From contig CAZLCG010000010.1 in assembly GCA_964557975.1 (NCBI GenBank), positions 1-52,496 of the forward strand: a DNA stretch of 52,496 bases, written 5' to 3'. Source of the stretch: Fimenecus sp964557975 (GTDB taxonomy: Bacteria > Bacillota > Clostridia > Oscillospirales > Acutalibacteraceae). The notes under the pieces were generated by a model. It did no database searches and was not told the DNA's origin. It worked only from the letters and a program-made list of their open reading frames with translations. This document shows, in pieces, positions 40,806 through 49,650 of this stretch. Numbering within the stretch: position 1 is the first letter of the stretch; each line of letters begins with the position of its first letter. The translations under genes and the position numbers were made by a program.

Positions 40806-42794
40806 TTATTTCTCCGTCATTCTCGCAAAATCGTCCTCTGAAATGATATTAACGCCTAAGCTCTGCGCCTTTGTCAGCTTTGAGCCCGCCGCTTCGCCCG
40901 CAAGCACAAAATCGGTTTTCTTTGAAACGGACGACGATGTTTTGCCTCCGAAATTCTCAATGATCTCCGACGCCTGATTTCTCGTGTACCGCGCAAGCGT
41001 TCCCGTAAGAACAAAGGTCTTGCCCTCAAAGCGGTTGTCAACGACCTTTCTTTCGCTTCTCATATTAACGCCCGCGTCTTTCAAGTCCTCAATAAGCTGT
41101 TTTGATTGCGGAAGGCTGAAAAATTCCGTAACGGAATCCGCCATAATTTCACCGAAGCCGTCTATTGACAAAATATCCTCTTTATCGGCATTCATAATGC
41201 CGTCTATGGTTTCAAATCTGTCGCACAAAAGCTTTGCCGCCTTTTGCCCGATGTGCCGTATGCCGAGCGCAAAAATCAGCCTTGACATATCGTTGAGCTT
41301 GGACTTTTCAACGGCGTATCTGAAATTCTCGGCGCTCTTTTTGCCAAGCCCCTGTATTTCGGCAATTTTGTCATAATCAAGATTATATATATCGGCGGCG
41401 GTATTGAGCATACCGAGATTTACGAACGTTTCAAGCACGGCGTCGCCCAAGCCTTCAATATCCATTGCGTCCCTTGAACAGAAGTGTATCAACATTCTTA
41501 ACAGCTGCGCGGGGCAGTCGGGGTTATTACAGCGGATTGCCGCCTCGTCCGCCTCTCTCGTAACGGGCGCGTGGCAGGAGGGGCAAAATTCAGGCATCTC
41601 GAACGGCTCGGAGTTCTCCGCGTGCCTTGAGACGCTTAACACCTCGGGAATAATATCTCCCGCTTTTCTGATAATCACGCTGTCGCCTATTCTTATATCC
41701 TTTTCCTTAATAAAATCCTCGTTGTGAAGCGTAGCTCGGCTGACGGTCGAGCCTGCGACCGATACGGGCTCAAAAACGGCGGTAGGCGTTAGAACGCCCG
41801 TTCTGCCGACATTTATTTCGATGTCGATAAGTCTGGTTTCCTTTTCCTCGGGCGGATATTTCCACGCAAGCGCCCATTTGGGAAATTTAGCCGTACTGCC
41901 GAGCATTTCCCTTTGGTCAAAGCGGTTGACCTTAATAACCGCGCCGTCAATGTCAAAGGGAAGCTCGCCCCTTATTGAGCCTATTCGGTCAAGCTCCTTT
42001 ATAACGCCGTCAATGTTATCAAACTCATTATAAAAGGGAATTGTTTTAAAGCCTAACTCCTTAATATAGTCAAGCGACTGATTATGCTTGGAAAGCTCCT
42101 TGCCGTCGATCTGCTGAATGTTAAATACAAAAATGTCAAGCCCTCTGGACGCAGTGATTTTGGGATCTTTCTGTCTTAAACTGCCCGCCGCCGCGTTTCT
42201 GGGATTTTTAAACGGCTTTTCCTCGTTTAATTCCTGTTTTTCCACTATTTCAAGAAACTTTTTCCTCGGCATATAGACCTCGCCGCGTACTTCGATAAAC
42301 GGAAGCTTTTCGTTTATTGACAGGGGAATTGAGCGGACCGTTTTAAGATTTGCCGTTATATCCTCGCCCGTTACGCCGTCGCCGCGCGTCGAACCTCTTG
42401 ATATAACCCCGTTCGTGTATTCGAGCGACACCGAAAGCCCGTCTATTTTAGGCTCGACTACATACGTTGCGTCGGGGCAGACCTCGCGCACTCTGCGGTC
42501 AAAATCCAGCACCTCATCCTTTGAAAAGGCGTCCTGAAGGCTGTCCATCTTAACTGTGTGGGTGACGCTTGTAAACATACTTCCGTCCGCCGCTCCGCCT
42601 ACTCTGTGCGTCGGGGAGTCGGCTGTGAGAAGCTCGGGGTATTCGTCCTCAATGCCTTTAAGCTCACGCATAAGCATATCGTATTCGTAGTCTTCAATAT
42701 CATTCTCATTTTCAACATAATAGCGGTAAATGTGGCGGTTAAGCTCTTTCCTCAACTGCTCCGCCCGTTTTTTTATCTGTTCGTAATCAGCCAT
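40806..42794 (-). CDS. ligA: NAD+-dependent DNA ligase
   Basis: This replication and repair enzyme seals nicks using NAD+. The adenylation domain has the active lysine Lys116 in VEPKIDGLS, preceded by the NAD-binding Ia domain (HIYRYYVEN). An OB fold follows, then a C4 zinc finger (CPSCHAP...CNNPDCPAQ), helix-hairpin-helix repeats (IQGLGKKSAENF, IDGFGEIMADS) and a C-terminal BRCT domain over the last 80 residues (GKTFVLTGTLARYTR). Length (662 aa) is standard and complete. A promoter lies upstream and the gene is divergent from the carboxypeptidase gene. Confidence 0.97.
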   Translation of the reverse strand: MADYEQIKKRAEQLRKELNRHIYRYYVENENDIEDYEYDMLMRELKGIEDEYPELLTADSPTHRVGGAADGSMFTSVTHTVKMDSLQDAFSKDEVLDFDRRVREVCPDATYVVEPKIDGLSVSLEYTNGVISRGSTRGDGVTGEDITANLKTVRSIPLSINEKLPFIEVRGEVYMPRKKFLEIVEKQELNEEKPFKNPRNAAAGSLRQKDPKITASRGLDIFVFNIQQIDGKELSKHNQSLDYIKELGFKTIPFYNEFDNIDGVIKELDRIGSIRGELPFDIDGAVIKVNRFDQREMLGSTAKFPKWALAWKYPPEEKETRLIDIEINVGRTGVLTPTAVFEPVSVAGSTVSRATLHNEDFIKEKDIRIGDSVIIRKAGDIIPEVLSVSRHAENSEPFEMPEFCPSCHAPVTREADEAAIRCNNPDCPAQLLRMLIHFCSRDAMDIEGLGDAVLETFVNLGMLNTAADIYNLDYDKIAEIQGLGKKSAENFRYAVEKSKLNDMSRLIFALGIRHIGQKAAKLLCDRFETIDGIMNADKEDILSIDGFGEIMADSVTEFFSLPQSKQLIEDLKDAGVNMRSERKVVDNRFEGKTFVLTGTLARYTRNQASEIIENFGGKTSSSVSKKTDFVLAGEAAGSKLTKAQSLGVNIISEDDFARMTEK

Positions 42795-42822
42795 AAAACG
42801 CCTCCGTAAAATACTATTTGTA

Positions 42823-42851
42823 ATTATACCTCAATTTAAGCATTTTTACAA
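42823..42851 (-). promoter_or_regulatory. Promoter of ligA
   Basis: On the minus strand TTGTAA (42851-42846) and TATAAT (42828-42823) are 17 bases apart, about 30 bases before the start codon. GGAGGCG lies just ahead of the ATG. Confidence 0.8.
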
Positions 42852-42885
42852 CGCGTAACTTCATAATTTATAACGGAGGTGTGTT

Positions 42886-44037
42886 ATGAAAAAGATTATT
42901 TCAGCAATTATTTCGGCGGTAATTCTTCTCTCGGCATTTTCAATAAACGCATTCGCCGAGGAACTGCCCCAAATGCAGGTTGAGGTAAAGGCAAAGGCGG
43001 CGCTTTTAATGGAGGCGGAAACGGGAGAGGTGCTTATGGCGCAGAATGCTCACGAAAAGCTGAGCCCCGCGTCCGTTACAAAAATTATGACTCTTTTACT
43101 TGTGACGGAGGCTGTTGACGACGGCAGGATTGCGCTTACGGATACGGTAACGGCAAGCGCCGAGGCTTCAAAAAAAGGCGGTTCGCAGATTTGGCTTGAG
43201 GACGGCGAGCAGATGAGCGTTGACGATCTGCTCAAAGCTACGGCTGTCGCGAGCGCAAACGACGCGTGTACGGCTCTCGGCGAGTATGTTGCGGGAAGCG
43301 ACGCCGCTTTCGTAAAAATGATGAACGAGCGCGCAAAGGAGCTGGGAATGAACGATACAAATTTTGAAAACTGCACGGGGCTTGACGATACCGCCGAAAA
43401 CCATGTCACAAGCGCTTACGATGTTGCGCTTATGTCGAGAGAGCTTATGAAGCATCAACGCATCATCAATTATACGACAATCCGGATGGACGCTTTAAGA
43501 GGCGGAGAAACCGAGCTTGTAAACACCAATAAGCTGATAAGATTTTATGAGGGCGCAACAGGGCTTAAAACAGGCACGACCTCAAAGGCGGGCTGCTGTG
43601 TTTCCGCTACGGCGACGCGCGACGGCTTGAGCCTTATTGCGGTCGTTTTGGGAAGCGATAACAGTCAGGACCGTTTTGACGGCGCGGAGGCTATGCTTGA
43701 CTGGGGCTTTGCAAATTACTCCGCTGTGACGCTTACTCCCGACCCGTCGCTTATAACCGACGTAAATGTATTAAACGGCTGTAAAGACGTAATTTCGCCC
43801 GTAATTCCGGACGGGGTAAATGTTATTGTAGAAAAGGGCAGGGAAAAGGATATTGCTCAGAGCGTTGATATAAGCGTTTCGGTTGAAGCTCCCGTTGAGG
43901 AAAAACAGACCTTGGGCACCGTCACGTTCACTCTTGACGGCAGGGAAATCGGTTCGTGCAGACTTGTTTCGGGCGAGAGCGTACAGAGGCTGACGTTCTT
44001 TGAGCAGTTCAGAAGGTATATTAAGTCAATGTGCTGA
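42886..44037 (+). CDS. D-alanyl-D-alanine carboxypeptidase (low-molecular-weight PBP, DacF/PBP5 type)
   Basis: This exported serine peptidase trims the terminal D-alanine from peptidoglycan stems. A signal peptide occupies residues 1-24 (MKKIISAIISAVILL..., cut after AFA). The SxxK motif has Ser63 and Lys66 (ASVTK), SxN is SAN at 123-125, and KTG is at 228-230. From about residue 290 a beta-rich PBP5 C-terminal domain follows, and the last 12 residues (EQFRRYIKSMC) may form an amphipathic membrane helix. Length is 383 aa and GGAGGTG precedes the ATG. It could be DacF or DacA; the sequence alone does not decide. Confidence 0.93.
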   Translation: MKKIISAIISAVILLSAFSINAFAEELPQMQVEVKAKAALLMEAETGEVLMAQNAHEKLSPASVTKIMTLLLVTEAVDDGRIALTDTVTASAEASKKGGSQIWLEDGEQMSVDDLLKATAVASANDACTALGEYVAGSDAAFVKMMNERAKELGMNDTNFENCTGLDDTAENHVTSAYDVALMSRELMKHQRIINYTTIRMDALRGGETELVNTNKLIRFYEGATGLKTGTTSKAGCCVSATATRDGLSLIAVVLGSDNSQDRFDGAEAMLDWGFANYSAVTLTPDPSLITDVNVLNGCKDVISPVIPDGVNVIVEKGREKDIAQSVDISVSVEAPVEEKQTLGTVTFTLDGREIGSCRLVSGESVQRLTFFEQFRRYIKSMC

Positions 44038-44090
44038 AAAGGATGTAAAAAAGGTTCGCCGCCGTTTTTTTAAAAATTCATAAATTGTTA

Positions 44091-44119
44091 TTGAAATAAA
44101 CGGCATTTTAGGGTAAAAT
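44091..44119 (+). promoter_or_regulatory. Promoter of pgi
   Basis: TTGAAA (44091-44096) and TAAAAT (44114-44119) are 17 bases apart. The leader is about 60 nt and ends with AAAGGAG. Confidence 0.8.
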
Positions 44120-44188
44120 AAACCTGTAAGAAAAATGAAGCGAAAAAACAGCCGCAGTAAAAGGCTTTAAAAGGAGATAAAACGGAAA

Positions 44189-45529
44189 ATGTCAGTTAAA
44201 CTCAGTACAAAGTATCTTGAAGGCTTTGTTTCGGAAGAGGATTTTAAAAATATTGCTCCCGAAATTAAAAAGGCGAACGACACTTTAAAAGACGGGAGCG
44301 GCGAGGGCAGTGATTTCTTAGGCTGGCTTGACCTGCCCGTTAATTACGATAAAGACGAATTTAAAAGAATTAAAAAGGCGGCTTCCAAAATCCGTTCGGA
44401 TTCGCAGGTGCTTATTGTTATAGGCATCGGCGGCAGTTATCTCGGCGCGAGGGCGGCTATTGAATTTTGCAAATCGCAGAATTACAACCTTACCGTAAAG
44501 GACGCTCCGCAGATCTTTTTCTGCGGCAACAGCATAAGCTCTTCGTCACTTTCGGAATTTGTTTCTCTGTGCGAGGGCAGGGATTTTTCTGTTAACGTGA
44601 TTTCAAAATCGGGCACCACAACAGAGCCTGCGATTGCTTTCAGAATTTTCCGAGAGCTTCTTGAGAAAAAATACGGCAAAGACGGCGCGCGCGGGCGTAT
44701 TTACGTTACTACCGATAAATCACGGGGTACTTTAAAGGAGCTTTCCGACAAGGAGGGCTATGAAACCTTTACGGTTCCCGACGACGTCGGCGGCAGGTAT
44801 TCGGTTTTGACTGCCGTAGGTCTTTTGCCTATTGCGGCGTCAGGCTGTGATATTGATAAAATGATGCGGGGCGCGGCGGACGCAAGAGCCGCTTATGCGG
44901 ACGGCGATATTGAAGAGAACGATTGCTGTAAATATGCGGCGGCAAGGAACATTCTTTACAGAAAAGGCAAATCGGTTGAAATGATGGTTGCCTATGAGCC
45001 CGACTGTACCATGATGAACGAGTGGTTCAAACAGCTTTACGGCGAGTCTGAGGGTAAGGACGGCAAGGGTATTTTCCCCGCTTCCGCCGTATTCTCAACC
45101 GATCTTCACTCAATGGGGCAGTATATTCAGCAGGGCGTGAGGCTTCTGTTTGAAACCGCCGTTGTATTTTCAAAGCCCAAGCGTAAAATTGAAATTAAAC
45201 GGGACGCCGTTAATGCCGACGGTCTTAATTTCCTTGCGGGCAAGACTATGGATTTCGTCAACAGAAAGGCGTTTGAGGGTACGGTTCTCGCTCACTTTGA
45301 CGGGGGCGTTCCGAATATAATTCTTGAGCTTCCCGAAATGAACGAATATGAATTCGGCTTTCTTGTTTATTTTCTTGAAAAGGCTTGCGCTGTTTCGGGT
45401 TATGTTCTCGGTGTAAATCCGTTCAATCAACCGGGTGTCGAAAGCTACAAGAAGAATATGTTTGCGCTTCTCGGAAAGCCGGGGTATGAGGAACGCAAGG
45501 CGGAGCTTGAAAAAAGGCTCTGCAAATAA
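44189..45529 (+). CDS. pgi: Glucose-6-phosphate isomerase
   Basis: This glycolytic enzyme interconverts glucose 6-phosphate and fructose 6-phosphate. The SIS-type core shows GIGGSYLGARAAIEF and SKSGTTTEPAIAFR, which bind the sugar phosphate. VGGRYSVLTAVGLLP is the first PGI signature. NPFNQPGVESYKK near the C-terminus contains the second signature with the active-site lysine. Length (446 aa) is the short Firmicute form. A good ribosome binding site and promoter precede it. A small P-loop protein gene follows 53 bases later and is probably on the same transcript. Confidence 0.96.
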   Translation: MSVKLSTKYLEGFVSEEDFKNIAPEIKKANDTLKDGSGEGSDFLGWLDLPVNYDKDEFKRIKKAASKIRSDSQVLIVIGIGGSYLGARAAIEFCKSQNYNLTVKDAPQIFFCGNSISSSSLSEFVSLCEGRDFSVNVISKSGTTTEPAIAFRIFRELLEKKYGKDGARGRIYVTTDKSRGTLKELSDKEGYETFTVPDDVGGRYSVLTAVGLLPIAASGCDIDKMMRGAADARAAYADGDIEENDCCKYAAARNILYRKGKSVEMMVAYEPDCTMMNEWFKQLYGESEGKDGKGIFPASAVFSTDLHSMGQYIQQGVRLLFETAVVFSKPKRKIEIKRDAVNADGLNFLAGKTMDFVNRKAFEGTVLAHFDGGVPNIILELPEMNEYEFGFLVYFLEKACAVSGYVLGVNPFNQPGVESYKKNMFALLGKPGYEERKAELEKRLCK

Positions 45530-45582
45530 TCAGGATTCCGCCGCGGATGCGGTTATTAAATAAATACACAGGAGGAGATAAT

Positions 45583-46002
45583 ATGATATCTCTTATAATC
45601 GGCCATAAAGGCTCGGGAAAAACAAAATTACTTGTCGATAAGGTTAACGCCGCCGTTGAAAAATCCAACGGCAATGTTATCTGCGTTGAGAAGGAAACAA
45701 AACTTACATATGATGTAAATTACCGCGCAAGGCTTGTTGCCGCCGATAATTTCTCGGTTTCGGGCTTTGACGCTCTTTACGGCTTTTTAAGCGGTATTTG
45801 CGCAGGCGATCACGATATTACCGACATCTTTGTTGACGCTACCTTCAGAATAGGCGGCAGGGATTATGAAGCCCTTGCCGACTTCCTTAAAAAGGTTGAC
45901 GAGCTTTCAAAGATTTCCGATACGGCGTTTACTTTCACAATTTCAACGGATCTTGAAAATCTTCCGAGCAGAATGTTTGAATATTGCGAAAAAATTAACT
46001 GA
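45583..46002 (+). CDS. Small P-loop protein of unknown function
   Basis: This protein (139 aa) opens with MISLIIGHKGSGKTK, a clear Walker A (GHKGSGKT, residues 7-14). A possible Walker B is TDIFVDAT (near 83-90). The rest alternates strand and helix as in a minimal P-loop NTPase, and the C-terminal FTISTDLENLP resembles a final strand. No further domain or partner is seen. The start is set by AGGAGGAG 6-7 bases ahead of the ATG at 45583; the frame is open back to 45547 without a ribosome binding site. A terminator follows. Similar small ATP-binding proteins occur in Clostridia without known roles (from memory). Confidence 0.75.
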   Translation: MISLIIGHKGSGKTKLLVDKVNAAVEKSNGNVICVEKETKLTYDVNYRARLVAADNFSVSGFDALYGFLSGICAGDHDITDIFVDATFRIGGRDYEALADFLKKVDELSKISDTAFTFTISTDLENLPSRMFEYCEKIN

Positions 46003-46017
46003 TGTAAATTCTGTCCT

Positions 46018-46058
46018 TGCCGCCGTGAACCTTTATCACGGCGGCAGATTTATCTTTT
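46018..46058 (+). terminator. Rho-independent terminator
   Basis: A perfect 11-bp stem TGCCGCCGTGA/TCACGGCGGCA with a 7-base loop is followed by GATTTATCTTTT. It ends the pgi unit. Confidence 0.82.
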
Positions 46059-46082
46059 AAAGAAAAAAACGGTTTTTTTCGG

Positions 46083-46111
46083 TTGACAAAATCCGATAAT
46101 ATGTATATAAT
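46083..46111 (+). promoter_or_regulatory. Perfect consensus promoter of yceD-rpmF
   Basis: TTGACA (46083-46088) and TATAAT (46106-46111) match the consensus fully and are 17 bases apart. This fits a highly expressed ribosomal protein unit. Confidence 0.95.
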
Positions 46112-46141
46112 ACTTTTTGCGTTAGTTTGACGAGGTATATT

Positions 46142-46615
46142 ATGTTTATTGAGCTTGAACCGATTTTTAATAACATAGGCTTATCAAAGTCATTCTGCTA
46201 TGAATTTCGTGTTGACGGCTTTGACGCTGTCGGCGGCGTGAGCGTTAAAGGCTCGGTAAAAAACAGGGCGGGGATAGTTTCACTGACTGCCGAGGCGGAT
46301 TTTGTTCTCGACACGGTCTGTGACCGATGCGCCGCGCCCGTTAAAATGAAAATGTCAGTTCCCGTTCAGCACACGCTTGTGCCTCATCTTAATGATGAGG
46401 ACAATGACGAGCTTTATTTGATTGAGGATATGCATTTTAACCTCGACGAGCTTGTCAGGGAGGATGTGCTTCTTTCAATACCGACAAAGATTTTGTGCCG
46501 TGAGGATTGCAAGGGCTTGTGTCCCTATTGCGGCGCGGATTTGAATAAGGGAGAATGCGGCTGCAAAAAGCCTGTTGACCCAAGGCTTGAAGAGTTAAAG
46601 CGTTTTCTCGATTAA
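46142..46615 (+). CDS. yceD: DUF177 (YceD-like) protein
   Basis: This is a conserved protein almost always encoded just before ribosomal protein L32; YceD has been linked to 23S rRNA accumulation/maturation. The family hallmarks are the first CxxC (DTVCDRCAAPV, near residue 62) and a second cysteine-rich part (CREDCKGLCPYCGADLN...CGC) near the C-terminus, which may bind zinc. The ATG at 46142 has GAGG ahead; an in-frame start at 46127 would precede it. Length (157 aa) is typical. rpmF follows after 37 bases. Confidence 0.9.
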   Translation: MFIELEPIFNNIGLSKSFCYEFRVDGFDAVGGVSVKGSVKNRAGIVSLTAEADFVLDTVCDRCAAPVKMKMSVPVQHTLVPHLNDEDNDELYLIEDMHFNLDELVREDVLLSIPTKILCREDCKGLCPYCGADLNKGECGCKKPVDPRLEELKRFLD

Positions 46616-46652
46616 ACGTAAATAATTCGTTTTATAAAGGAGAGTTTTAAAA

Positions 46653-46838
46653 ATGGCAGTACCTAAGAGAAGAGTTTCAAAAGCAAGAAGAGACAAAAGA
46701 CGTTCAAACGTATGGAAAATAAGCGCTCCCGAGCTTCAGAAATGCCCTAACTGCGGCGAGTACAAGAGAACGCACAGAGTATGCGCTAACTGCGGTTACT
46801 ATAACGGCAGACAGGTAATAGTTAAAGAAGAGGCTTAA
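46653..46838 (+). CDS. rpmF: 50S ribosomal protein L32
   Basis: This small ribosomal large-subunit protein (61 aa) has the canonical start AVPKRRVSKARRDKRR. It carries the zinc-binding form with two cysteine pairs, CPNCGEYK and CANCGYY. AAAGGAGAG precedes the ATG. Its promoter is upstream of yceD, and a terminator hairpin follows. Confidence 0.98.
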   Translation: MAVPKRRVSKARRDKRRSNVWKISAPELQKCPNCGEYKRTHRVCANCGYYNGRQVIVKEEA

Positions 46839-46863
46839 TTGCATCTTGCCGAAAGCTGTTATG

Positions 46864-46895
46864 AGGTGGAGAAGGTGTATCTTCCCCGCCTTTTT
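46864..46895 (+). terminator. Terminator after rpmF
   Basis: AGGTGGAGAAG pairs with CTTCCCCGCCT (one mismatch, one G-T pair) around GTGTAT, followed by TTTTTATC. The DUF512 gene just downstream may therefore rely on read-through or its own weak promoter. Confidence 0.75.
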
Positions 46896-46921
46896 ATCGT
46901 TGTGAAAAAGCAGGTGAGTGT

Positions 46922-48235
46922 ATGTCTGTTAAAATAAGCGCGGTCAAACCGTTTTCAAAATGCCGTCTCCACGGAATAAAAGCAGGCGATATGCTTGTGT
47001 CTGTTGACGGCAAAGAAATTATGGATGTTCTTGATTATGACTTCTATATGAGCTTTGCGCCTGTCACAATGGAATTTAAGACGGCGGCGGGGAAAACCGT
47101 AAGGCTTAGAATGAATGACGAAAATACGGGGCTTTCGTTTGAAACATATCTTATGGATAAGCAGCATTCGTGCAGAAACAAGTGTATTTTCTGCTTCGTT
47201 GACCAAATGCCGAAGGGTATGCGCGAAAGTCTGTATTTTAAGGATGACGATTCAAGGCTTTCTTTCCTTTTCGGCAACTACATTACGCTCACAAATTTAA
47301 CCGAGCATGAGATCGAGCGTATAATTTCAATGCACATAAGTCCCGTCAATATTTCCGTTCACACAATGAATCCCGAGCTGCGTGTTAAAATGATGAATAA
47401 CAAGAATGCAGGCAAAAGTCTCGGCGTAATTAAAAGATTTGCAGACGCAGGCATAAAAATGAACACTCAGCTGGTGCTTTGCCCCGGAATAAACGACGGC
47501 GGCGAGCTAAAATACAGCATTGAACAGCTTGCAAGGCTGTATCCGTCCGTTCAAAGCGTTGCCGCGGTTCCCGTAGGGCTTACAAAATTCCGCGACGGGC
47601 TGTTCCCGATAGAGCCTTACAATGCGGAAACCGCAGGGCAGACTATTGACATCATCGAAGCCTTTTCAAATGAGTTTAAAAGAAAAAACGGGATAAGGCT
47701 TTGTTACCCTGCCGACGAGTTTTTTATTAAGGCGGGTCGGGAAATGCCCGATGAGGATTATTACGACGATTATCCGCAGCTTGATAACGGCGTCGGGCTT
47801 TGGACCTCGTTAAAGAGCGAATTTTACCGCGCGCTTGAACGTCTTGAGTGTAACGCGGTAAATAAATTTGTAACGCTCGCTACGGGCGAGGCGGCTTATC
47901 CGCTTTTAAAGGAGCTTTGCCGCTCAGCCGAGGAAAAATACGGCGTTCGGGTAAACGTTGTTAAAATAATAAACCGATTTTTCGGAGAGAGCATAACCGT
48001 TGCCGGGCTTCTTACGGGCGGGGATTTAATTGAACAGCTCACAGGAAAGGAGCTTGGTGAGAAGCTTATTATTCCTTTGGTTATGACGATAGACTATACG
48101 TCGCGCTCAACCGATAAAAATAAATTTCTTGACGATATAACCTTAAAAGACGCCGAAAAGGCGCTTAATATTCCGATAGTTCCCTGCGCCAACAGCGGGG
48201 AGGAGCTTTTAAAGACTGTTTTGGGGGTGAATTGA
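46922..48235 (+). CDS. DUF512 radical SAM protein with N-terminal PDZ-like domain
   Basis: This radical SAM family protein, common in Clostridia next to der, has an unknown reaction. Residues 1-70 form a PDZ-like domain (SKCRLHGIKAGDMLVSVDG). The radical SAM cluster motif CRNKCIFC has Cys84, 88 and 91 (CxxxCxxC) in the context SCRNKCIFCFVDQMPKGMR. SVHTMNPELRVKMMNNKNAG and the C-terminal DUF512 region (from about 210) complete the family picture. AGGTGAG precedes the ATG. The stop codon directly abuts the der start (48235/48236), showing coupling to that ribosome-assembly GTPase. A ribosome-related role is possible but unproven. Confidence 0.9.
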   Translation: MSVKISAVKPFSKCRLHGIKAGDMLVSVDGKEIMDVLDYDFYMSFAPVTMEFKTAAGKTVRLRMNDENTGLSFETYLMDKQHSCRNKCIFCFVDQMPKGMRESLYFKDDDSRLSFLFGNYITLTNLTEHEIERIISMHISPVNISVHTMNPELRVKMMNNKNAGKSLGVIKRFADAGIKMNTQLVLCPGINDGGELKYSIEQLARLYPSVQSVAAVPVGLTKFRDGLFPIEPYNAETAGQTIDIIEAFSNEFKRKNGIRLCYPADEFFIKAGREMPDEDYYDDYPQLDNGVGLWTSLKSEFYRALERLECNAVNKFVTLATGEAAYPLLKELCRSAEEKYGVRVNVVKIINRFFGESITVAGLLTGGDLIEQLTGKELGEKLIIPLVMTIDYTSRSTDKNKFLDDITLKDAEKALNIPIVPCANSGEELLKTVLGVN

Positions 48236-49579
48236 ATGAGCAAACCTGTTGTTGCTATTGTCGGCAGACCGAATGTCGGCAAAAGCACGCTTTTTAATAA
48301 GCTGATAGGTCAGCGGCTTTCAATAGTGGACGATACGCCCGGCGTTACGCGTGACAGAATATACGGCAATTGCGAATGGCTCGGGCGAGAGATTTTGCTT
48401 GTCGATACGGGCGGTATCGAGCCTTATTCGGACGATATAATTCTTTCACAGATGCGCCGTCAGGCTCAGCTTGCCGTTGAAAGCGCAGATGTTATAGTGC
48501 TTGTAACCGATATAAAGTCGGGTGTGGTTGCAACCGATGAGGAGGTTGCAAGTATGCTTATAAAAAGCGGAAAGCCTATTGTGCTTTGCGTTAACAAGTG
48601 CGATACGATAGGCGAGCTTCCGCCGGATTTTTACGAGTTTTACAATCTCGGGTTAGGCGATCCGATAGCGGTTTCTTCCGTTCACGGTCACGGTACGGGC
48701 GATTTGCTTGACGAGATATTCAGGCATATTCCCGACGAAAACCTTGAGGACGGCGACAGCGATTTAATTAAGGTCGCCGTTATAGGAAAGCCCAATGTCG
48801 GCAAATCCTCTCTTGTCAACGCTGTTTCGGGCGAGGAACGGGCTATAGTTTCCGATATAGCGGGTACTACGCGGGATACCACCGATACCGAAATAAAAAA
48901 TGAATTCGGAACATTTTTGCTTATTGATACCGCGGGTATAAGGCGCAAGAGCAAAATAGAGGATCAGATTGAAAAATATTCGGTCATAAGGGCGAGGATG
49001 GCAGTCGAAAGAGCCGACGTATGCGTAATAATGATAGACGCGGTCGAGGGCTTTACCGAGCAGGACTCAAAGGTTGCGGGCATAGCGCACGACCTGGGCA
49101 AGGCTTGCATAATCGCCGTCAACAAGTGGGACACAGTCGAAAAGGACGGGCGCACTATGGATAAGGAGCGTAAAAAGCTGATGAATGATTTTTCATTTAT
49201 GAGCTACGCGCCGATTATATTTATTTCCGCTAAAACCGGGCAGAGGCTCGACCGTCTTTTCAGACTGATTAAATTCGTAAACGAGCAAAACTCAATGCGA
49301 ATATCAACGGGTAAGCTTAACGATGTTTTGGCTTCCGCCGTGACAAGGGTTCAGCCGCCTACCGACAAGGGCAAAAGGCTTAAAATCTATTATATGACTC
49401 AGGCTTCCACCCGACCGCCGACATTTGTTTGCTTCGTCAACAATAAGGAGCTTTTCCATTACAGCTATCAGCGCTATATCGACAATCAGATAAGAGAGGT
49501 TTTCGGGCTTGAGGGTACGCCTACGCGCTATGTAGTGCGTGAGCGCGATGGCAGAAACGGAAAGAAAGATTATAAATAA
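48236..49579 (+). CDS. der: Ribosome assembly GTPase Der (EngA)
   Basis: This essential double GTPase is required for 50S subunit assembly. The first G domain has G1 GRPNVGKST (10-18), DTPGVTRD and the G4 motif NKCD. The second has GKPNVGKSS (about 183-191), DIAGTTRD, DTAGI and NKWD. A KH-like C-terminal domain over the last 110 residues (KLKIYYMTQASTRPPTFVCF) ends with KDYK. Length (447 aa) is normal and complete. In related genomes plsY/gpsA often follow; here a restriction-modification operon follows instead, suggesting insertion at this point. Confidence 0.97.
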   Translation: MSKPVVAIVGRPNVGKSTLFNKLIGQRLSIVDDTPGVTRDRIYGNCEWLGREILLVDTGGIEPYSDDIILSQMRRQAQLAVESADVIVLVTDIKSGVVATDEEVASMLIKSGKPIVLCVNKCDTIGELPPDFYEFYNLGLGDPIAVSSVHGHGTGDLLDEIFRHIPDENLEDGDSDLIKVAVIGKPNVGKSSLVNAVSGEERAIVSDIAGTTRDTTDTEIKNEFGTFLLIDTAGIRRKSKIEDQIEKYSVIRARMAVERADVCVIMIDAVEGFTEQDSKVAGIAHDLGKACIIAVNKWDTVEKDGRTMDKERKKLMNDFSFMSYAPIIFISAKTGQRLDRLFRLIKFVNEQNSMRISTGKLNDVLASAVTRVQPPTDKGKRLKIYYMTQASTRPPTFVCFVNNKELFHYSYQRYIDNQIREVFGLEGTPTRYVVRERDGRNGKKDYK

Positions 49580-49618
49580 AAGTAATATGTCTATGTCTTA
49601 ACAGACGGTGAGCGGTAC

Positions 49619-49647
49619 TTGATTTTTTGCTACGAAGGGAATATAAT
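49619..49647 (+). promoter_or_regulatory. Likely promoter of the restriction-modification operon leader
   Basis: TTGATT (49619-49624) and TATAAT (49642-49647) are exactly 17 bases apart. It gives a long leader (about 230 nt) before the first methyltransferase gene. Confidence 0.7.
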
Positions 49648-49650
49648 TTA

